64,000 nt of DNA from Agriotes lineatus (GCA_940337035.1 CALNHX010002286.1:121182-185181), one strand, 5' to 3'. Shown: positions 30,501-43,430, numbered from the stretch's first letter. Notes: generated by a model from the letters alone, not told the origin. Numbers and translations are program-made.

Positions 30501-33093
30501 AAAACAAAAGAAACAGAAACGTATATTAAGCAAAATCCTTAGATTGTAACATTTCGGAGGAACTCAACTATAAAGTGAATTTTCTTTATATCCAGTATAA
30601 TGGAATAACCAATTATAGTTTTAGTTAAAAAATATAAAGACAAATATTTTGATATGCTCTATATTTTCAATATCAAGAAGTATTTTACTTAAGAAAAAGT
30701 AAATTGTTTTTTATAAAATACTTGGGGAGTCCGAGGAATATATTCGACATTTATTTCCTATAATTGTACAAATTATAATTTAAACGTAAAAGTAACAATG
30801 TTCTATTAAAAAGAGTATTTTGTCAGTTTTTTTTCATGCATATTTTGTATCCAAAGAATCTGCACACTTAATCAATATTTTTAAATACTTATAAGTAGTT
30901 TTCTTAAATTGAGCAACTGGTGTTTTAGTAAAATTAAAATAAAAAACTTTCGATAAGAACAATACTTATATATACACAATACTCTCAAAATTTAGCTAAA
31001 TTGCAATGTACAATATTTATTCAAAGTAGTTTTTTTAAATTAAATTAACTTAATTATTCCACTCAACTGTGATGTGCTATATCATTTAATGAGAACTATC
31101 AATTTTATAAACCTAGGGATGTTGTTAACTGGAGCTTCAAGACGCAATAATTTAAATCATAATTCGTGTACGGAATTTGGTTAACAATTTTCAATATACA
31201 AACTCTGGCGACACACTTAGCGATGATTTTCCCATGTCAAGTTAGTTGCCTTTAGAAAACTGCCCTTGTGTAAGCCCTCGGGGCAGTTTTCATTGTGGCC
31301 GGCATCGCCCCTTTGCGTTTATAAAATTATCGATAAGTTTGTGTGGCCTGGCCTTTGTTATATTACTAATGAGTATAACCATTTTTCTATACATTAGGTG
31401 TACTCGCCCTCTGTATACTACTAGTATGATACTGAATTATGTCTAGTAACCGTGCCACCTACGCCTGTTTTTTGATCTGCAAAAAGCAATGCTAGTAATA
31501 AGAACAATAAAATAGCCAAGTTTGTTAAACTGATAAGCTGTAAAATAGAAAACTGTGCGTAGGCGCCAATTATATTATTATTTAAAATAGTTCGATCAGG
31601 TGTTAAAATTTCATGTGTTTATTTATATATTGGTTTATTGTGCTTTTATTGTAGCAAGAATTTAGATGTTTTTTACAAGTCGGTAAACACTTCTTGTTGG
31701 TTCTTTAACCGTAAAGCTAGACTTGAGTCTGTATCTTACTTAAATAGTGATTTTTAAACTTGTAACTTCTTGTGTTTTACTAAATATTAACTTAAAATAA
31801 GAAAAAATAAAAATGCATTCACTGTTATTTAAATTTAAAAATTATATTTTTATTTTTTGTACTTCTGGATTCTAACACCATTGTTTTGCTGTAAAATTTG
31901 AAAATAATTTGATCAAAATATTGAAAGCAGCAATTTACATCATTAGTTTCTATATTAATCGTGATGCATGCAGCATAAACTATATGGAAATAAACAATTT
32001 TACCATATAAATAAAATTTATTTATTTAAAATCGCAGATTCCCCAGCCTGAATATTCTAGGTATCGATATAAATAAATATATTATGTCAGTAACGCTCGA
32101 ATAAATAACAATAGTATCGCTTAAAGTATTATGGTGTAATATACAATAAACAGACGCCCTCCTATATCTCCTGATAATTGAAATCATTCGCTGCACTGGC
32201 GATAACCTTCTCATATCAACGGTTATCCAACGAAGTCTAGTTACATTCCGGTTACTCATAATTCCGATAATGTGTTGATATTTAGAAATTGTTATTGCAA
32301 AACTAGATACATAACCAGCCATTAAATTTATAACGTTATAAAACTAATATTGACAATTTATTATTTGTTGCAATTTTTCAAAGCTCTGATATTGAGAAAT
32401 CCAGTGTTGATCTTCAATGTAGTTATGGTTTATTAAAGTGCTTGAGAAAATTTTAGTTGGAATTTTAGAACTTAGGAAAAGTGTCTGCTTGAATTCATAC
32501 ACAAAAAAGTTGAGTTATGTAATATACACCTATAAAAAAGTTACAAAAAGTGACCATGTATTTTTGGAAGATACAAAACTAGTTTCATGCGTTACAAATT
32601 AATTAATGTATTAACCTTAACAGCCTTGTTTTTATAGATTCCTAATTGGGAATTATTACGTTAGCAGTAGCATATACAATATACAAAAAATTGTAAACCA
32701 TATGGTATTATTTGTGTCTTGATGTGTGTTATAATCATGGATTGCTTATACAGTAATACTACTTTTAATCGTACTATCTTAGTGAACAATATAAGACCAA
32801 ATGATTTCAAGAACTTAAAACATCTAAAACTAAAAATTCCCCATTTTTATTTACATTGTTAGGGCAGTAATATAGTGTTTTGGGGAGGGCGCAATTACGA
32901 ACATTTTAATCCAGAAAGTTAGTTTTAAGGTTTGGTTCTATACCAAACAATATTTCATGTCTGTATAAAAGTTCAACAATTGTAATTAATATACTTGAAA
33001 CTTAAAATATTTTGTTTTACGTTTGATATCACCAGTCCTATCAGGATCTCAGTAGGCTATTATTTGACACTTTCCATATGTCAAAAGCATGTT
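27501..33093. other. 5.6 kb intron-like sequence
   Basis: AT-rich DNA with no exon, RNA gene or transposon that I can support. Small structures only: a hairpin at 31255-31291 and a weak inverted pair near 31452/31573 (CCACCTACGC and GCGTAGGCG). Short ORFs here look random. Confidence 0.45.
31255..31291. other. Perfect 11-bp stem hairpin
   Basis: GAAAACTGCCC and GGGCAGTTTTC pair perfectly around a 15-nt loop. No promoter or U-run follows, so a terminator role is not indicated. Its meaning is unknown. Confidence 0.55.
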
Positions 33094-33290
33094 GTTATTG
33101 CATACTTTACTATGCAATAATAGAATACTACACAACACGTTTAGAAAAGTAAAGTTTTACTAAACTAACATAGCTTGATTGAGTACGAGCGAGCGAAGCG
33201 AGCCAGTAACTGAAAGAGCTATATAAGTTTGGTAAAACTACGTTTTTACGAAGTATACTATTTTTTCGCATTTTGTATTAGTATTTATAA
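33094..33290. repeat. Small inverted repeat with GAGCGAAGCGAGC centre
   Basis: TAAAGTTTTACTAAACT on the left and AAGTTTGGTAAAACTACGTTT on the right are inverted around GAGCGAGCGAAGCGAGCC at 33188-33205. Probably a MITE about 0.15-0.2 kb long. Exact ends not fixed. Confidence 0.5.
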
Positions 33291-33335
33291 ACAAACATTT
33301 ATATAAAAGCATTATACCACGTGTTCATTAAAAAA

Positions 33336-33480
33336 GGTGGCTGCGAAAATTCAAACGTATAAATAATATGTTGGGGGCACTGTAAGTCTATGTCAAATTC
33401 GAGGTTATCAGGTTAAGTTTTGCGTCACTTTTGACACAGACTGACGGAAAACCTAACCTGCTAACCTCGAATTTGACAGT
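33336..33480. repeat. Palindromic repeat, copy 3 (truncated)
   Basis: The left flank GGCTGCGAAAATTCAAACGT and the core from 33379 match copy 2. The right side has lost about 10 bp (TTGACAGT instead of TTGACATAGACTTACAGT) and the symmetric outer flank is absent. Confidence 0.8.
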
Positions 33481-33869
33481 GACATTACCATATAGTAAAG
33501 TGACATTTCTATGCACCAAAGTGCCACATTATTAAACGATTTTGAATTTAGTAAAATAGCACATTATTATACAAAATGCAAAAAAATATTATTGCACACA
33601 TCTGGTACTTTATTACACACTTCTGTCAAAACTGTGTATTAAATGTGGTGAGCATACCTAACATGATTTTTAATGATTTTTCAATTTGAAATGACATTGA
33701 CGGTTTGTAATCTCTTTTAGCATAAATATGTGGTACCGAAAAAATTATGTATACAACTCGTATTTAAAGATTCTTTTTGCCCTTGTGAGATTTAAAAAGT
33801 TCGCCTTCGGCTCATTTTTTAAAAGATTCTCACGGGTTCAAAAATGACACTTTAGCTACTCGTTGTATA
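33481..33869. other. Unassigned spacer
   Basis: AT-rich with partial inverted blocks (TTCGCCTTCGGCTC near 33801), probably MITE debris. No gene. Confidence 0.3.
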
Positions 33870-34200
33870 AATGACTAGTTTAGCATAGTGATCACGAAAG
33901 TCGTCTTTTTAAACGAAAAATCGTGCATACTGTATCACCTTTTTTTAACGAAAATTCGTAAAGGAAAGTACACTTTTTTTAACTATTTCATTGAAATTGT
34001 GAATTGTCAATTTTACACTTGTAAATTCGAAGTCCTTTCGACTAAATTTCGAGTTACAAGAGATCACAATGCAAAAAATTATTGTTTGAAAGCATCTTTT
34101 TTTTCTCATTTGCTTGATAAACTCGGGCTTCGTCCTCGTTAATCAAACTGTAAATTCGTGAAAAAAAGTATGACTTGCAAAATTAGTTGTACAAATAACT
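33870..34200. mobile_element. ~330-bp MITE, copy 2 (inverted)
   Basis: The reverse-orientation relative of 15779-16110: ACGAAAAATCGTGCAT, TTCGAAGTCCTTTCGACTAA, AACTCGGGCTTCGTCCTCGT and TGAAAAAAAGTATGACTTGC appear in mirrored order. The central AGGAC...GTCCT/CGGGCTTCG block is a hairpin. No coding. Confidence 0.6.
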
Positions 34201-35739
34201 AGATACCTAATTTGTTGGCACTTTATCTGTTAAAAATCTCACTAATAATGGAAACTTCTACTTTTATACACTCATTATTTCATGCCCGTGGATTTCCGTT
34301 AATAGATTAATTGTGACATGGAGCAATCTGAAAGTAAATTTCATATAAAATTGTGCGATTAATCTTGGAACAGTTTCAGGAAGCAATTGTTATTCACTTT
34401 TCTTTCTCTAGTATAATAAACTATTCTAACAGTTTCAATCGAAATCCGATTTATTTTAATTGCTACCTCTGCAGTGTAAATAAGGAATGCGTGAGTTCAA
34501 TTCACTGTAATTGCAATAGAAAATTATGCATAATTGGCGGTGATTATCAATACCGTTAAATACATGTTCTAGTGTAATGGCATATTTACACTAACTAATT
34601 GCCTGCCATTTGTCTTTGAGATTAATTGCCAATGGCTGCTGTATTAATTACTAACGTAAAATTTTCCCCGTACATAGACCCCGGCTTGAATTGAATGGCA
34701 AATAAGTAAAAATGTTAGAACTGATACTACAGACATTATTTATTCACAAAACTGTACAAAGAATCAGAATACATAATGAATTTTGAGTATTCACTTTTTA
34801 TGGAGTATTTTGCCTGTAGATTCATAATAAAATTCTATACGATTTTAAGGCATAAACAAATCCAATCTTTGTAATTGCAAGATTAAGAGTTAAGATTGCT
34901 TATTAAACAAAATTAGATTCTTTATTATTTCAACATTTTTTATAGACACTAAATGAATTTACATAATTAAATTAACAAACAAAAAATTAATATTCAAGTC
35001 AAATTATGTAAAGTAGGTTTTCTGTTGTATCCACCCCCGTTTTATGCATAGAACTCGGAACTTTCCTGACATGAAAGGTTCGTACAAAATTCGTTTGCTA
35101 AAGTTTTAAAATTAATGCGAAATTTAAATTAGTAGCCTCTACAAAAGGGATTATTTTGTAAGACTTGTACTTTGGAGACATAAAGAAGTGACAACTGGTG
35201 AATATTTGATATTAAATTTGGGGTTACAGTTATGATACGCTGTAACTAGTAACTTATGTAATAGCTGCAGTGAAAAACATACTAATTGCGGGATTCAATC
35301 GCTCTGTTACGTATAATCTGTGCAAATATGCATGCACATTAAACTTACGTCACATTTGTCTTTGTTATATAGTTTAATCACGAAGGAAAAATGCTTTTTT
35401 CAGTAAAATTTTAAAAATGTGTGTTCGAATTGATAACAAGAATTATTCAGAACTATTATTTGTTCGTAGCAATCAATAAAGTTGGGTTTTTATATCATGT
35501 TGCAATCTGGCATTCTAAGCTCTTTTCCTAAATAATAAATTAGAAAAATGGTAGATGTTAGTATTTTTTGCGGTTTAGATATATATTAATAAAATAAGTT
35601 AACAAAGTTAGATGACATTTCAAGTAAATAATAGAATAAAACAAGACCAAGTGACTGATTGTGAAGAGATGGGTTGTGGTAGATGATATTTGTATTTTGA
35701 CTTTTTTTCGTAACGCAATTCTATATGTAGATATAGATA
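34201..35739. other. Intron-like AT-rich sequence
   Basis: Nothing recognisable in about 1.5 kb apart from short AT repeats. Confidence 0.45.
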
Positions 35740-36609
35740 TACAGGGTACAATACAAGCATTTCTAGCTTTACGCACCATAGGGTTTTCACATATAATATC
35801 ATAAGAGCATTAATTCTTTCCGGAAATTTTTTTGAGTGCGTTCCAATAACGTTGTATTAATTTGCCTGAGCGGGACGCGAGGGCAAATTAGGACGTTGTT
35901 GGAATGCACGAATAATAATTTCCGGATATGAATTAATGCTCGAATGCAGATTCCTCCTTAAAAAGAAGTAATGTCTACCTACAAAAAATTTCCAAGAAAT
36001 TTTTGTTGTTGTCTTGGTTACGGCTCGTGAACTAATTTTTCTATTGGTCATTAATGAGTGTCGTACGATTTTCAATGGTAATTTTTTCATACGACAATAT
36101 TTGCTTCCCTAATTATTTTAGAGCAAACTTGTAAATAGGTTTTTTGTAGAGCAAACAGTTCTGTATCCATTTATGCTACCATTTTTGTCATTTTACGTTA
36201 GAAAAACTAATAATAAAAGAAACTAGAATTATCATTTTTTCAAAAATCGGTGCAAATTGTGAAGTGGTGGTATGCTGGAAGCAGGTAAGGTGCAATAAGT
36301 GCCATGGTTGCCGCTACATTTGACAGATGCAAACAAATAAACAACAAACTAATTTGTTGATGCTTTGAGATGCTTCAATAATTTCAAGGCACCACTGATT
36401 TGTCTAAAACTGGTAATTTTATTGGTTTAAATTTTCCGTTTTCCAAAATGTAAAATGACAAATGCTGGCATAAATGGATACAGAATTTTTTTCTCTACAA
36501 AAAACTTCCATAGAAGTTTGCTCTAAAATAATTAGGGAAGCAAATATTTTCATATGAAAAAATTACCATTGAAATCCCTATGGTGCGTAAAGCATTTCTA
36601 CACCCTGTA
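35740..36609. mobile_element. Mariner-type MITE, CAGGGTG family, copy 2
   Basis: The ends TACAGGGTACAATACAAGCA (left) and the complement of TACAGGGTGTAGAAATGC (right) with TA borders match copy 1, including CACCATAGGG and TTGCTTCCCTAATTATTTTA. The interior is in the opposite orientation relative to copy 1. The left arm is split by an insertion at 35790-36068. Confidence 0.85.
35790..36068. mobile_element. 279-bp insertion in the MITE arm
   Basis: TTTTCA occurs on both sides (35784-35789 and 36069-36074), exactly where copy 1 has a continuous ATAGGGATTTCAATGG, so this is an insertion with a 6-bp duplication. Inside, 35805-35941 is an inverted repeat (GAGCATTAATTC ... GAATTAATGCTC) with a GAGCGGGACGCGAGGGC centre. 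The ends show no inverted termini. Confidence 0.65.
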
Positions 36610-37651
36610 TCTGATCACTTAATAATATTATAAATGAATATTAGCTTTTTCATAACCATGAGAGTTACTGCACCATTCTATTTCATCCGTTAATTGGAAT
36701 TTGACATTGCTATATAAGAGAATTTCTTTAAGTAAAAGCTGTGGTATGTAAGTAATAATACTTTTAATATTGGCATGATTGATCTAAAATTACCTATTTC
36801 AATATTATTTAAAATAAACCATTTGAAAATTATATGATAACCTCTTCAATTGATTTTTTATTTTACTAGGTACTAAGTATGCGACTAGTTTTAAATTGGA
36901 AAGTGGATAAAAATTGTTAGGTATCCGTTAATTTCTATTTCCTAAAGAGAATGCAGTGATCGTATGTAGCATACATTTAAGATTAAACACATTTTTAATT
37001 ATATGTTTAAAGTCAATTTAAATGTGAAATTTACTAACGAGCCACGGATCTCCTTGAATTTGCTCTAATTAATTCTCTTCCTAGTAATGTAGATTCCGCA
37101 AAATCCGTAGCATGTACATGAAACTTCGATGAATTCCTAGAACGCTGCGTGGTATTCAGTTTTCCATTTAGTTCTGGAGTACCATAGTTATACAATACCC
37201 TCTACGAATAACTACCGAATTAACTTTATAATTGCCGAGCAAGGCTGAATGTGTTTACAAAACAGTTATGAAACCGAGTAAAATAGACTTCCAGTTGTAC
37301 GCTTTGAGTTCTATTTTTAGACCAGTGCAACAAATTTTAATAAATTTTAATTGTCTTAACGGTTCCTAAGTCAGCCATTACTCTCAACATGATTTTTTAA
37401 ACATATTAGTTTTAGTTTAATGCTTATTATGGATAAACACTTACTGACTTATACTTGGATTTATGCCAACAGCCAATTAAAATGTTTGGATTTAGTTCTA
37501 TTTTAATCTATTAAAAACCAGTGTTACACTGTGCTCTAATATTTTCAAATGCATAGAAGTCTAAAAGTTAGAAATAGTTATTTGTATAATAGGCATAAAA
37601 AGTAGAAATTGCTGCACCGAATACGATGCTTGCAGCCCCACAAGCTGCATA
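36610..37651. other. Intron-like sequence
   Basis: About 1 kb of AT-rich DNA without recognised features. Confidence 0.45.
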
Positions 37652-38650
37652 CAGACTTGTGTCGTATCACTGTTCACTGTATCGTATCATGATCACCTAT
37701 ATACGATACGCTGATACGCCGAGGTCTTATTTTCAACCTCGTTATCTCGTATCCGTAGCATCTGCTTTTTATTTTTCCACCTACTACATCCGTATCTTTT
37801 AGTTCTACATTGCCTCCCAACCCCAAGACAATAATGTTTTTCTCGATATAATTAACTGTTGCCAAAGCACGAGGTTAGAAAAGAACTTTCTATTCGCATC
37901 TTCATTGTGCATTAAAAGAGAAGAAAAGAACGCCATAACAGTGGTGGATAAAAATAACATGTCAGCAAACGAAAATGAAATCAAGCTTGGCTTTGAAAAT
38001 TGAAACATATGTCGATTGTTAATTCACATTACTTTGGATATGGACTATTATAATAACTGTCATATTTAAATTCAAAACATCAGAAGTAATACACCACATG
38101 ACTTAATTTTTTCAAAGCGAAGCTTGATTTCGTTTTCATTTGCTCACATGTTAGTTGTGTAGATCGGGAAGTGTACACAGGTGTTGAAGCTTGTTGCGTG
38201 ATTTAATATTTCAATCTGTAAACAGTAGAAGAACTTCACACTGATTTCGCCTTGTGAATTTGAGTACCAGATTGGGGAGCAGCTTTCAAAAAGAGACACG
38301 ACATTTAGTAAAGCAATACATATGCAAGAAAGGTTAGCTAGAGCTTTTGCACTTTCTGCCGATTCATATGAAAGCCTTCCTGACCTACTTGTTTAAAGTT
38401 AAAGATCGAGGCATGTGGATCGGAATTGTTTGGATTACGTCCACATCACCTGTATCCGTATCACGTGACATTTTTTTATGTTCTCCTGAAATACCGACTC
38501 CAGGTAGATAACACTCTATCGTATCTGCGTATCAAGCTGATAAGCATGATAAGGCAGATACAATACGTAAATGAGATACGGTTCCCTATCCACATTTGAT
38601 CGATCTTGATACACGATCATGATACGATACGATGATACGACACAAGTCTG
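37652..38650. mobile_element. ~1-kb element with GTATC-rich inverted ends
   Basis: CAGACTTGTGTCGTATCA at the left and its complement TGATACGACACAAGTCTG at the right, each followed inward by several CGTATC/GATACG units and ATCATGATC. Outer similarity (AGCTGCATA versus AGCCTGCGTG) suggests the true ends lie about 7-10 bp further out. A MITE is nested at 37955-38153. A direct repeat (ACGAGGTTAG, ACTTTCTATTCGCAT) links 37869 with a site just outside at 38680. No transposase; possibly hAT. Confidence 0.65.
37955..38153. mobile_element. MITE with ACATGTGAGCAAATG ends, copy 2
   Basis: A 199-bp copy of the family at 13615-14019: TA-ACATGTCAGCAAACGAAAA ... TTTTCATTTGCTCACATGT-TA. It shares AAACATATGTCGATT and ATCAGAAGTAATAC blocks. 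It is a shorter deletion derivative. Confidence 0.85.
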
Positions 38651-38653
38651 CAC

Positions 38654-40769
38654 GCAGGCTGAACGTAGAGAGGGTTGCAGGCGGACGAGGTTAGCAAATA
38701 ACTTTCTATTCGCATTATACACATACTTTTTTCTAAGCGTTTCATTAAATAAAATAAAATAAAAATATATGAAATAGTACATACGTCAAAAATTATCAAA
38801 AGCAAGTAACGTCTAATTTAATTGCTATAAATAGACTTGTTTTGTCAAAAATTATTAATTGTCAGTTTGATAAAGTGTTTTTTAAGGATGAACAGAAAAT
38901 AATACTTTCCGTGCCTCGAATCGAATCTACGCACAAAGAGTGTTTACAGCAGCATTTTTAAACGTCCAAATGTAAAAAAAACAACTTTCTATTAGCGAGT
39001 AGGAAACATTTTAAATGATTCAGGCGCCAAACAATAATTTGCTTTTCCAGTTTCATAAAATTGTTGTAAGATTAGAATAACTGTAAACATAATCGTAGAA
39101 AAAATAATGTTCAAAAAGTGCGTTTATGTCACGTAACATATTGTTCAACTCGATTTTGCTGCCTTCGATAAATTTGATGCCGCGTGCCATACAAGCCAAC
39201 TCCTTACACTTGCTGCATCAATAACTATTGTATACATGTAAAAAGACAATAAAGAACTAGTATAACTGATTTCAGCAACCAGTGGCGGCTCGCTATAAGG
39301 GCCAATGAGCCATATCTCTATATACCATAACAAACTAGTCATCCAAGAAGAAAATGTACTTATTTTTCTCATCATTTTTTATTTTAAGGCTTAAACAAGG
39401 CACGAGTAATTTTTATTTCATGATTATGAACTGTACTATAAGCGCTGCTTGCGTGGTCGCATACGTTCCAGATTGAAGCGGCTTCTCAGATTTTCAACGG
39501 TAATGGACTGCAGCGGGTGCAGAGCGGCAAGAAGTAGGTCAAAAGTTAAGGATGTTTTAAGATTCAATGGGAGCCATCACAGCGAAGACTTAAGCCTCAA
39601 GCAGTTTTATCCTGACCTGATTCCTGCGATAACGCCTTCGTATCCTGTTTTTAACCGCAATTTTGGCACGTACGTTCAGATGAAGAAACGCCGCTCCGCG
39701 TCCGCGAATCGTACAAAAGCGGTCATGTGTACAATTCCGACAGAACGTTGAGATGTTCGCAATATAATTACGGTGTGATTTATTTTATATCATAATTTAC
39801 TGGTAAATTGTTGCACATCTTGAAATAATATCTATTATTAGTCTGTAAAGTTTGGTAGATTGCTAACTTTTCCTACTCCATATAGGAAATATTTAAACTC
39901 GGGATATCGGTATCTGTCTTTGTCTGTGAGAAGGTGGAATATGCATTTTACATTCGGTGGTTGGCTCTACTATCAAAATTTTCCACGAACCTCCACTGTC
40001 AGCAACATGTAAATTCAAAACTAACCGTGTCTGGTAGTCGTGTAACTAAGAAGAGGTGTCTTTTGTCTTACGACTCGAAATGTTGCCACATTCGTATTTA
40101 TCAACAAATGTATACAGTTTTATTCATAATGGCGTAACGCTAATAATTTCTATCAATTGCAAGTCTCATCCATTGTCTCGAGCTGAGCTTATACTCGTAC
40201 AACAGCTAACCTTAGAATGAAATGCAGGCTAAATTAGTATTATTCTAATAAGGTAATTCATTAGCGCATAAACAACGCTCTATATGATAAGTTCCGCTGG
40301 ATACGGTCTTTTGATTCAATCCTTGCTTCTAGTTACTATCAAATATATAGCGGTGCTGAATTTGTGTAACGAAGGTGGCTGCTGTCATGATGTTAATGTT
40401 CGCAATGTTAATGATGGTGGTAGTTGCTTTTCTTAAATATTAACTCCATTTCCCAATATACGAGTAGTGCAGTTGCGAAACTACTTTATTACTTTTAAAT
40501 ACGCAATGCTGCTCAAATTACTTATTTGCTCTCCACTGCAATTTATCTTGCACATTCGTTTAACTTCGCTAGAGCTAACTTAAGTTGCCGACAATCATGT
40601 TTTGTTGTTTCTTACACAGCAAAATCGGAGTGACGTTAGTCCTTTACTTAGAATTACATAGAAACATTTATCTTAATTTTTAAGTTGCTTATTTGGATTG
40701 CAACCTGAAAACTAAAGAGATTACCATTTAAAGGTATCCTGTTTAAGATAATTATTTGTGGTATTTATA
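38654..40769. other. 2.1 kb without recognised features
   Basis: A 100-codon frame at 39449-39751 is basic and slightly GC-rich but has no recognisable domain, splice context or homologue that I know. The rest is AT-rich. Confidence 0.4.
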
Positions 40770-41068
40770 TACAGGGTGTTACAGAAAAAGGTGCTTTAGT
40801 TTTAACCATTTACAGACTGAATTCGTTAAATGAAACAACAGTCTGAGCGAACAAAGAGTTTATCGATAAGCAATATTTTGCTACATTATTATGCCAGTGT
40901 CAATGGCCGGTTAAAGCTTCAGCCTGGAAAATCTTTTTTAATTTTTTCGTGACTTACGAGACGACGTTTACCGAAAAAAAAAAATATATAAAAAAATGTA
41001 TTCCATGTGGTGAGTTCTATAATCAGTTACATTAAACCATTAAAGCATCTATTTCTGTAACACTGCAT
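40770..41068. mobile_element. Mariner-type MITE, CAGGGTGTTACAG family
   Basis: TACAGGGTGTTACAGAAA at the left and ATTTCTGTAACACTGCA at the right are inverted, with AGGTGCTTTAGT/TTAAAGCATCT continuing inward. About 300 bp, TA-bordered on the left, with a mutated right tip. No ORF. Confidence 0.65.
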
Positions 41069-42489
41069 AGATTGCAACAGACATCTAGGACCATTGGGTA
41101 TCAGTGTGAATTTGTCTAATCGTGTTAAGTCTCCACCACGCACTTACAAATTGTGGCCCTTCAGATTGATATGGTATTGCTTTAAACACTCGTCTCTAGC
41201 TTCTGGAAGTGAATGAATAGAAAGTAATCTCCTATGTGACATAAATGTGTAAACCCCTAGAAATGATATTATGTGAAATTATAGAAAAATCAAATTAGTA
41301 ACCGGTGTAATGATTGTCAATATTTTGGCACATATTTGCAGACATTCATATACACATTTATTTTGATATGATCCAAGTTTCCTTCGAATAATTTGAACTA
41401 ATTGGGTTCTTATAACCATACATATCCATACTTGCGTTATGCGATTCGAATATGAGTGGATCCGTGTCCCTTATTGTGTGCGAAGTTCTCTTTGTGCAGT
41501 AACCCCCTCTGATGCTTTGTACAGTACGCATTACAGCCCTTGCTGTCACGATCAGATCAGTTAGGTTTTAAAAAACGAGAGTCTCAATTTTATTAAATTG
41601 ATGGCTAGGCACGTGTCCATAATTGTCGGCGATTTCCAAATTATAGGTGTAGTGGTTATTGGATAACTGGCTGTGAAGCTCAATTGGCCGTTTGAGAGGA
41701 ATCCGGCGTGTAATCCTTTGTGAAGGATGCGGAGGGTAAATGTATTAGTTTTTAGTAGTTAATTAATTAGTTGTCCGTAGATTTGCCGTGTAATTGGCAG
41801 GTTTTTTGATTGCTGTGGAATTTGCGTTTCGAGGACATAAAAGGGATGTTTTTTAAATGGTTTTTATTTAACCTGCCACGAAGCCACAACGTTTGGTAAT
41901 TAATGGGGATATATTTTTCTCGCACCGACTTCAACTGCACTTGCGCAACAGGGACTGAATGTTCTTGTTTGTTTAACCTCTGTAAACGATGTTGCTAAAT
42001 TTGAGCGATTTGTATTGTACTTTATAATGAATATGAGCTACACATACTCGTACATGTACATATAATTAATTAGAAATTTGATACTAGTTGAAATGCACAA
42101 TGCAAATGAATAATTATGTGCCTTTTGACCTTCTCTTGTTGGTACATTTAACCAAATGCTGACCTATATTTTCCATCTGCTCCGAAATTATGTAAGTGCC
42201 TAGCAAATCAGTTTTCTTGGGCACGTTACTACTCGCTAATTTGCCATTGTCTTGTTAATTACAAATTTGTTCTTGCAACAAATTTCTAATGGAATTGAAT
42301 TATGTGTTTTTTGACCTTCTCGTGTTCTAATATCAAATCGTATAAAACATATGATATATAGGTGTTAATCGTATCACATAACTCTTATTTCAATGTAAAA
42401 ACATACTAAGCACACTACTAGTGCTTATATCAATGTTTTATGTTATTATTTTGTCGAGTTATGTTCCTGCAGTAGCTTGGTTATACAAG
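41069..42489. other. Intron-like sequence
   Basis: AT-rich with no assignable gene or RNA. Confidence 0.4.
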
Positions 42490-42627
42490 GTGATTCAAAA
42501 GGTATGGTCCAAACTTAAGGGTGTGATTTGGGATGCTACAAGAAGCAAAAATTTTAAATAAACCCGTCTCTTATTTATAACTTATAACCGTTATCTAGTT
42601 ACAGAGGATTTCTTTGGTTTTACCATT
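42490..42627. other. Left part of a mariner-like end
   Basis: ACAAGGTGATTCAAAAGGTA resembles the start of mariner-type MITEs. The giant inverted-repeat element begins just after it at 42628. No matching right end was seen beyond 45232, so this may be a truncated copy. Confidence 0.3.
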
Positions 42628-43280
42628 AGTAGAATGGGGGCTGCTATCCCCTCCACTTTTAATTTGATTAAGCCCTGCGGGCATGATAATTAAATTGTGC
42701 AATAACTAAAATGGCCTAAATTGCCTGGGGCGTCGGCCATTTTGATATCGTCACGTAATGCCTGGGGCGTCGGCCATTTTGATTTCGTCACACGACGGCC
42801 ATTTTGGATTTTGATTTCGCCACGTGTTGCTAGGACGCCATTTTGTTTTAAGCGGCAATGTTGGATTTTGAATTACCGCCATTTTGTTTTAAGCGACCAT
42901 TTAAGATTTTGATTTCGCCACGTGATGCTAATGCCGTTTTGGATTTTGATTTTGCTCGCGCCATTTTTGGATTTTGAATTAGTCATGTGTTGCTCTGTTT
43001 ACGTCACGCCACACACTTTCTCTCTCACAATCATGCTATCTCTCTTGCATTCGTTTTGATTTCGCCACGTGATGCTAATGTCGTTTTGGATTTTGATTTT
43101 GCTCCTTTTTTGGATTTTGATTTTGCTCGCGCCATTTTTTGATTTTGAATTACTCACGTATTGCTCTGTATACGTCACGCCACACACTCATGCTATCTCT
43201 TGCATTTGTTTATCTTTGTCGTACTAACTGTAAAGTTATGTGTTGCACGTTCTAAAGTCATATTTTATTTAAAAAACTGT

Positions 43281-43357
43281 TATGCTCCATGCCGTATTCG
43301 AACCTGCGACCATTGTATTACGATCCTTATACCCTAACCACTGAGCTATCGCGATTG
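43281..43357 (-). other. tRNA-like module in left arm
   Basis: On the minus strand: AGCTCAGTGGTTAGGGTAT (A-box-like) and GGTTCGAATAC (B-box-like) at tRNA spacing. The T arm can pair; the acceptor stem cannot, so it is not a working tRNA. It points outward, toward the left end of the element. Confidence 0.7.
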
Positions 43358-43430
43358 GTTAATACTTTCTCTTTCGAAGTCCATCACATGCAGGCTGTTT
43401 GAAGTGTTGCCTATATTAAAAAAAAACTTG

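Noticed and set aside
31255..31291. Hairpin as a transcription terminator
   Set aside because: No T-run follows, and intrinsic terminators are not a feature of animal polymerase II genes.
39449..39751. 100-codon basic ORF
   Set aside because: No recognised domain, splice context or neighbouring gene; composition alone is not evidence.
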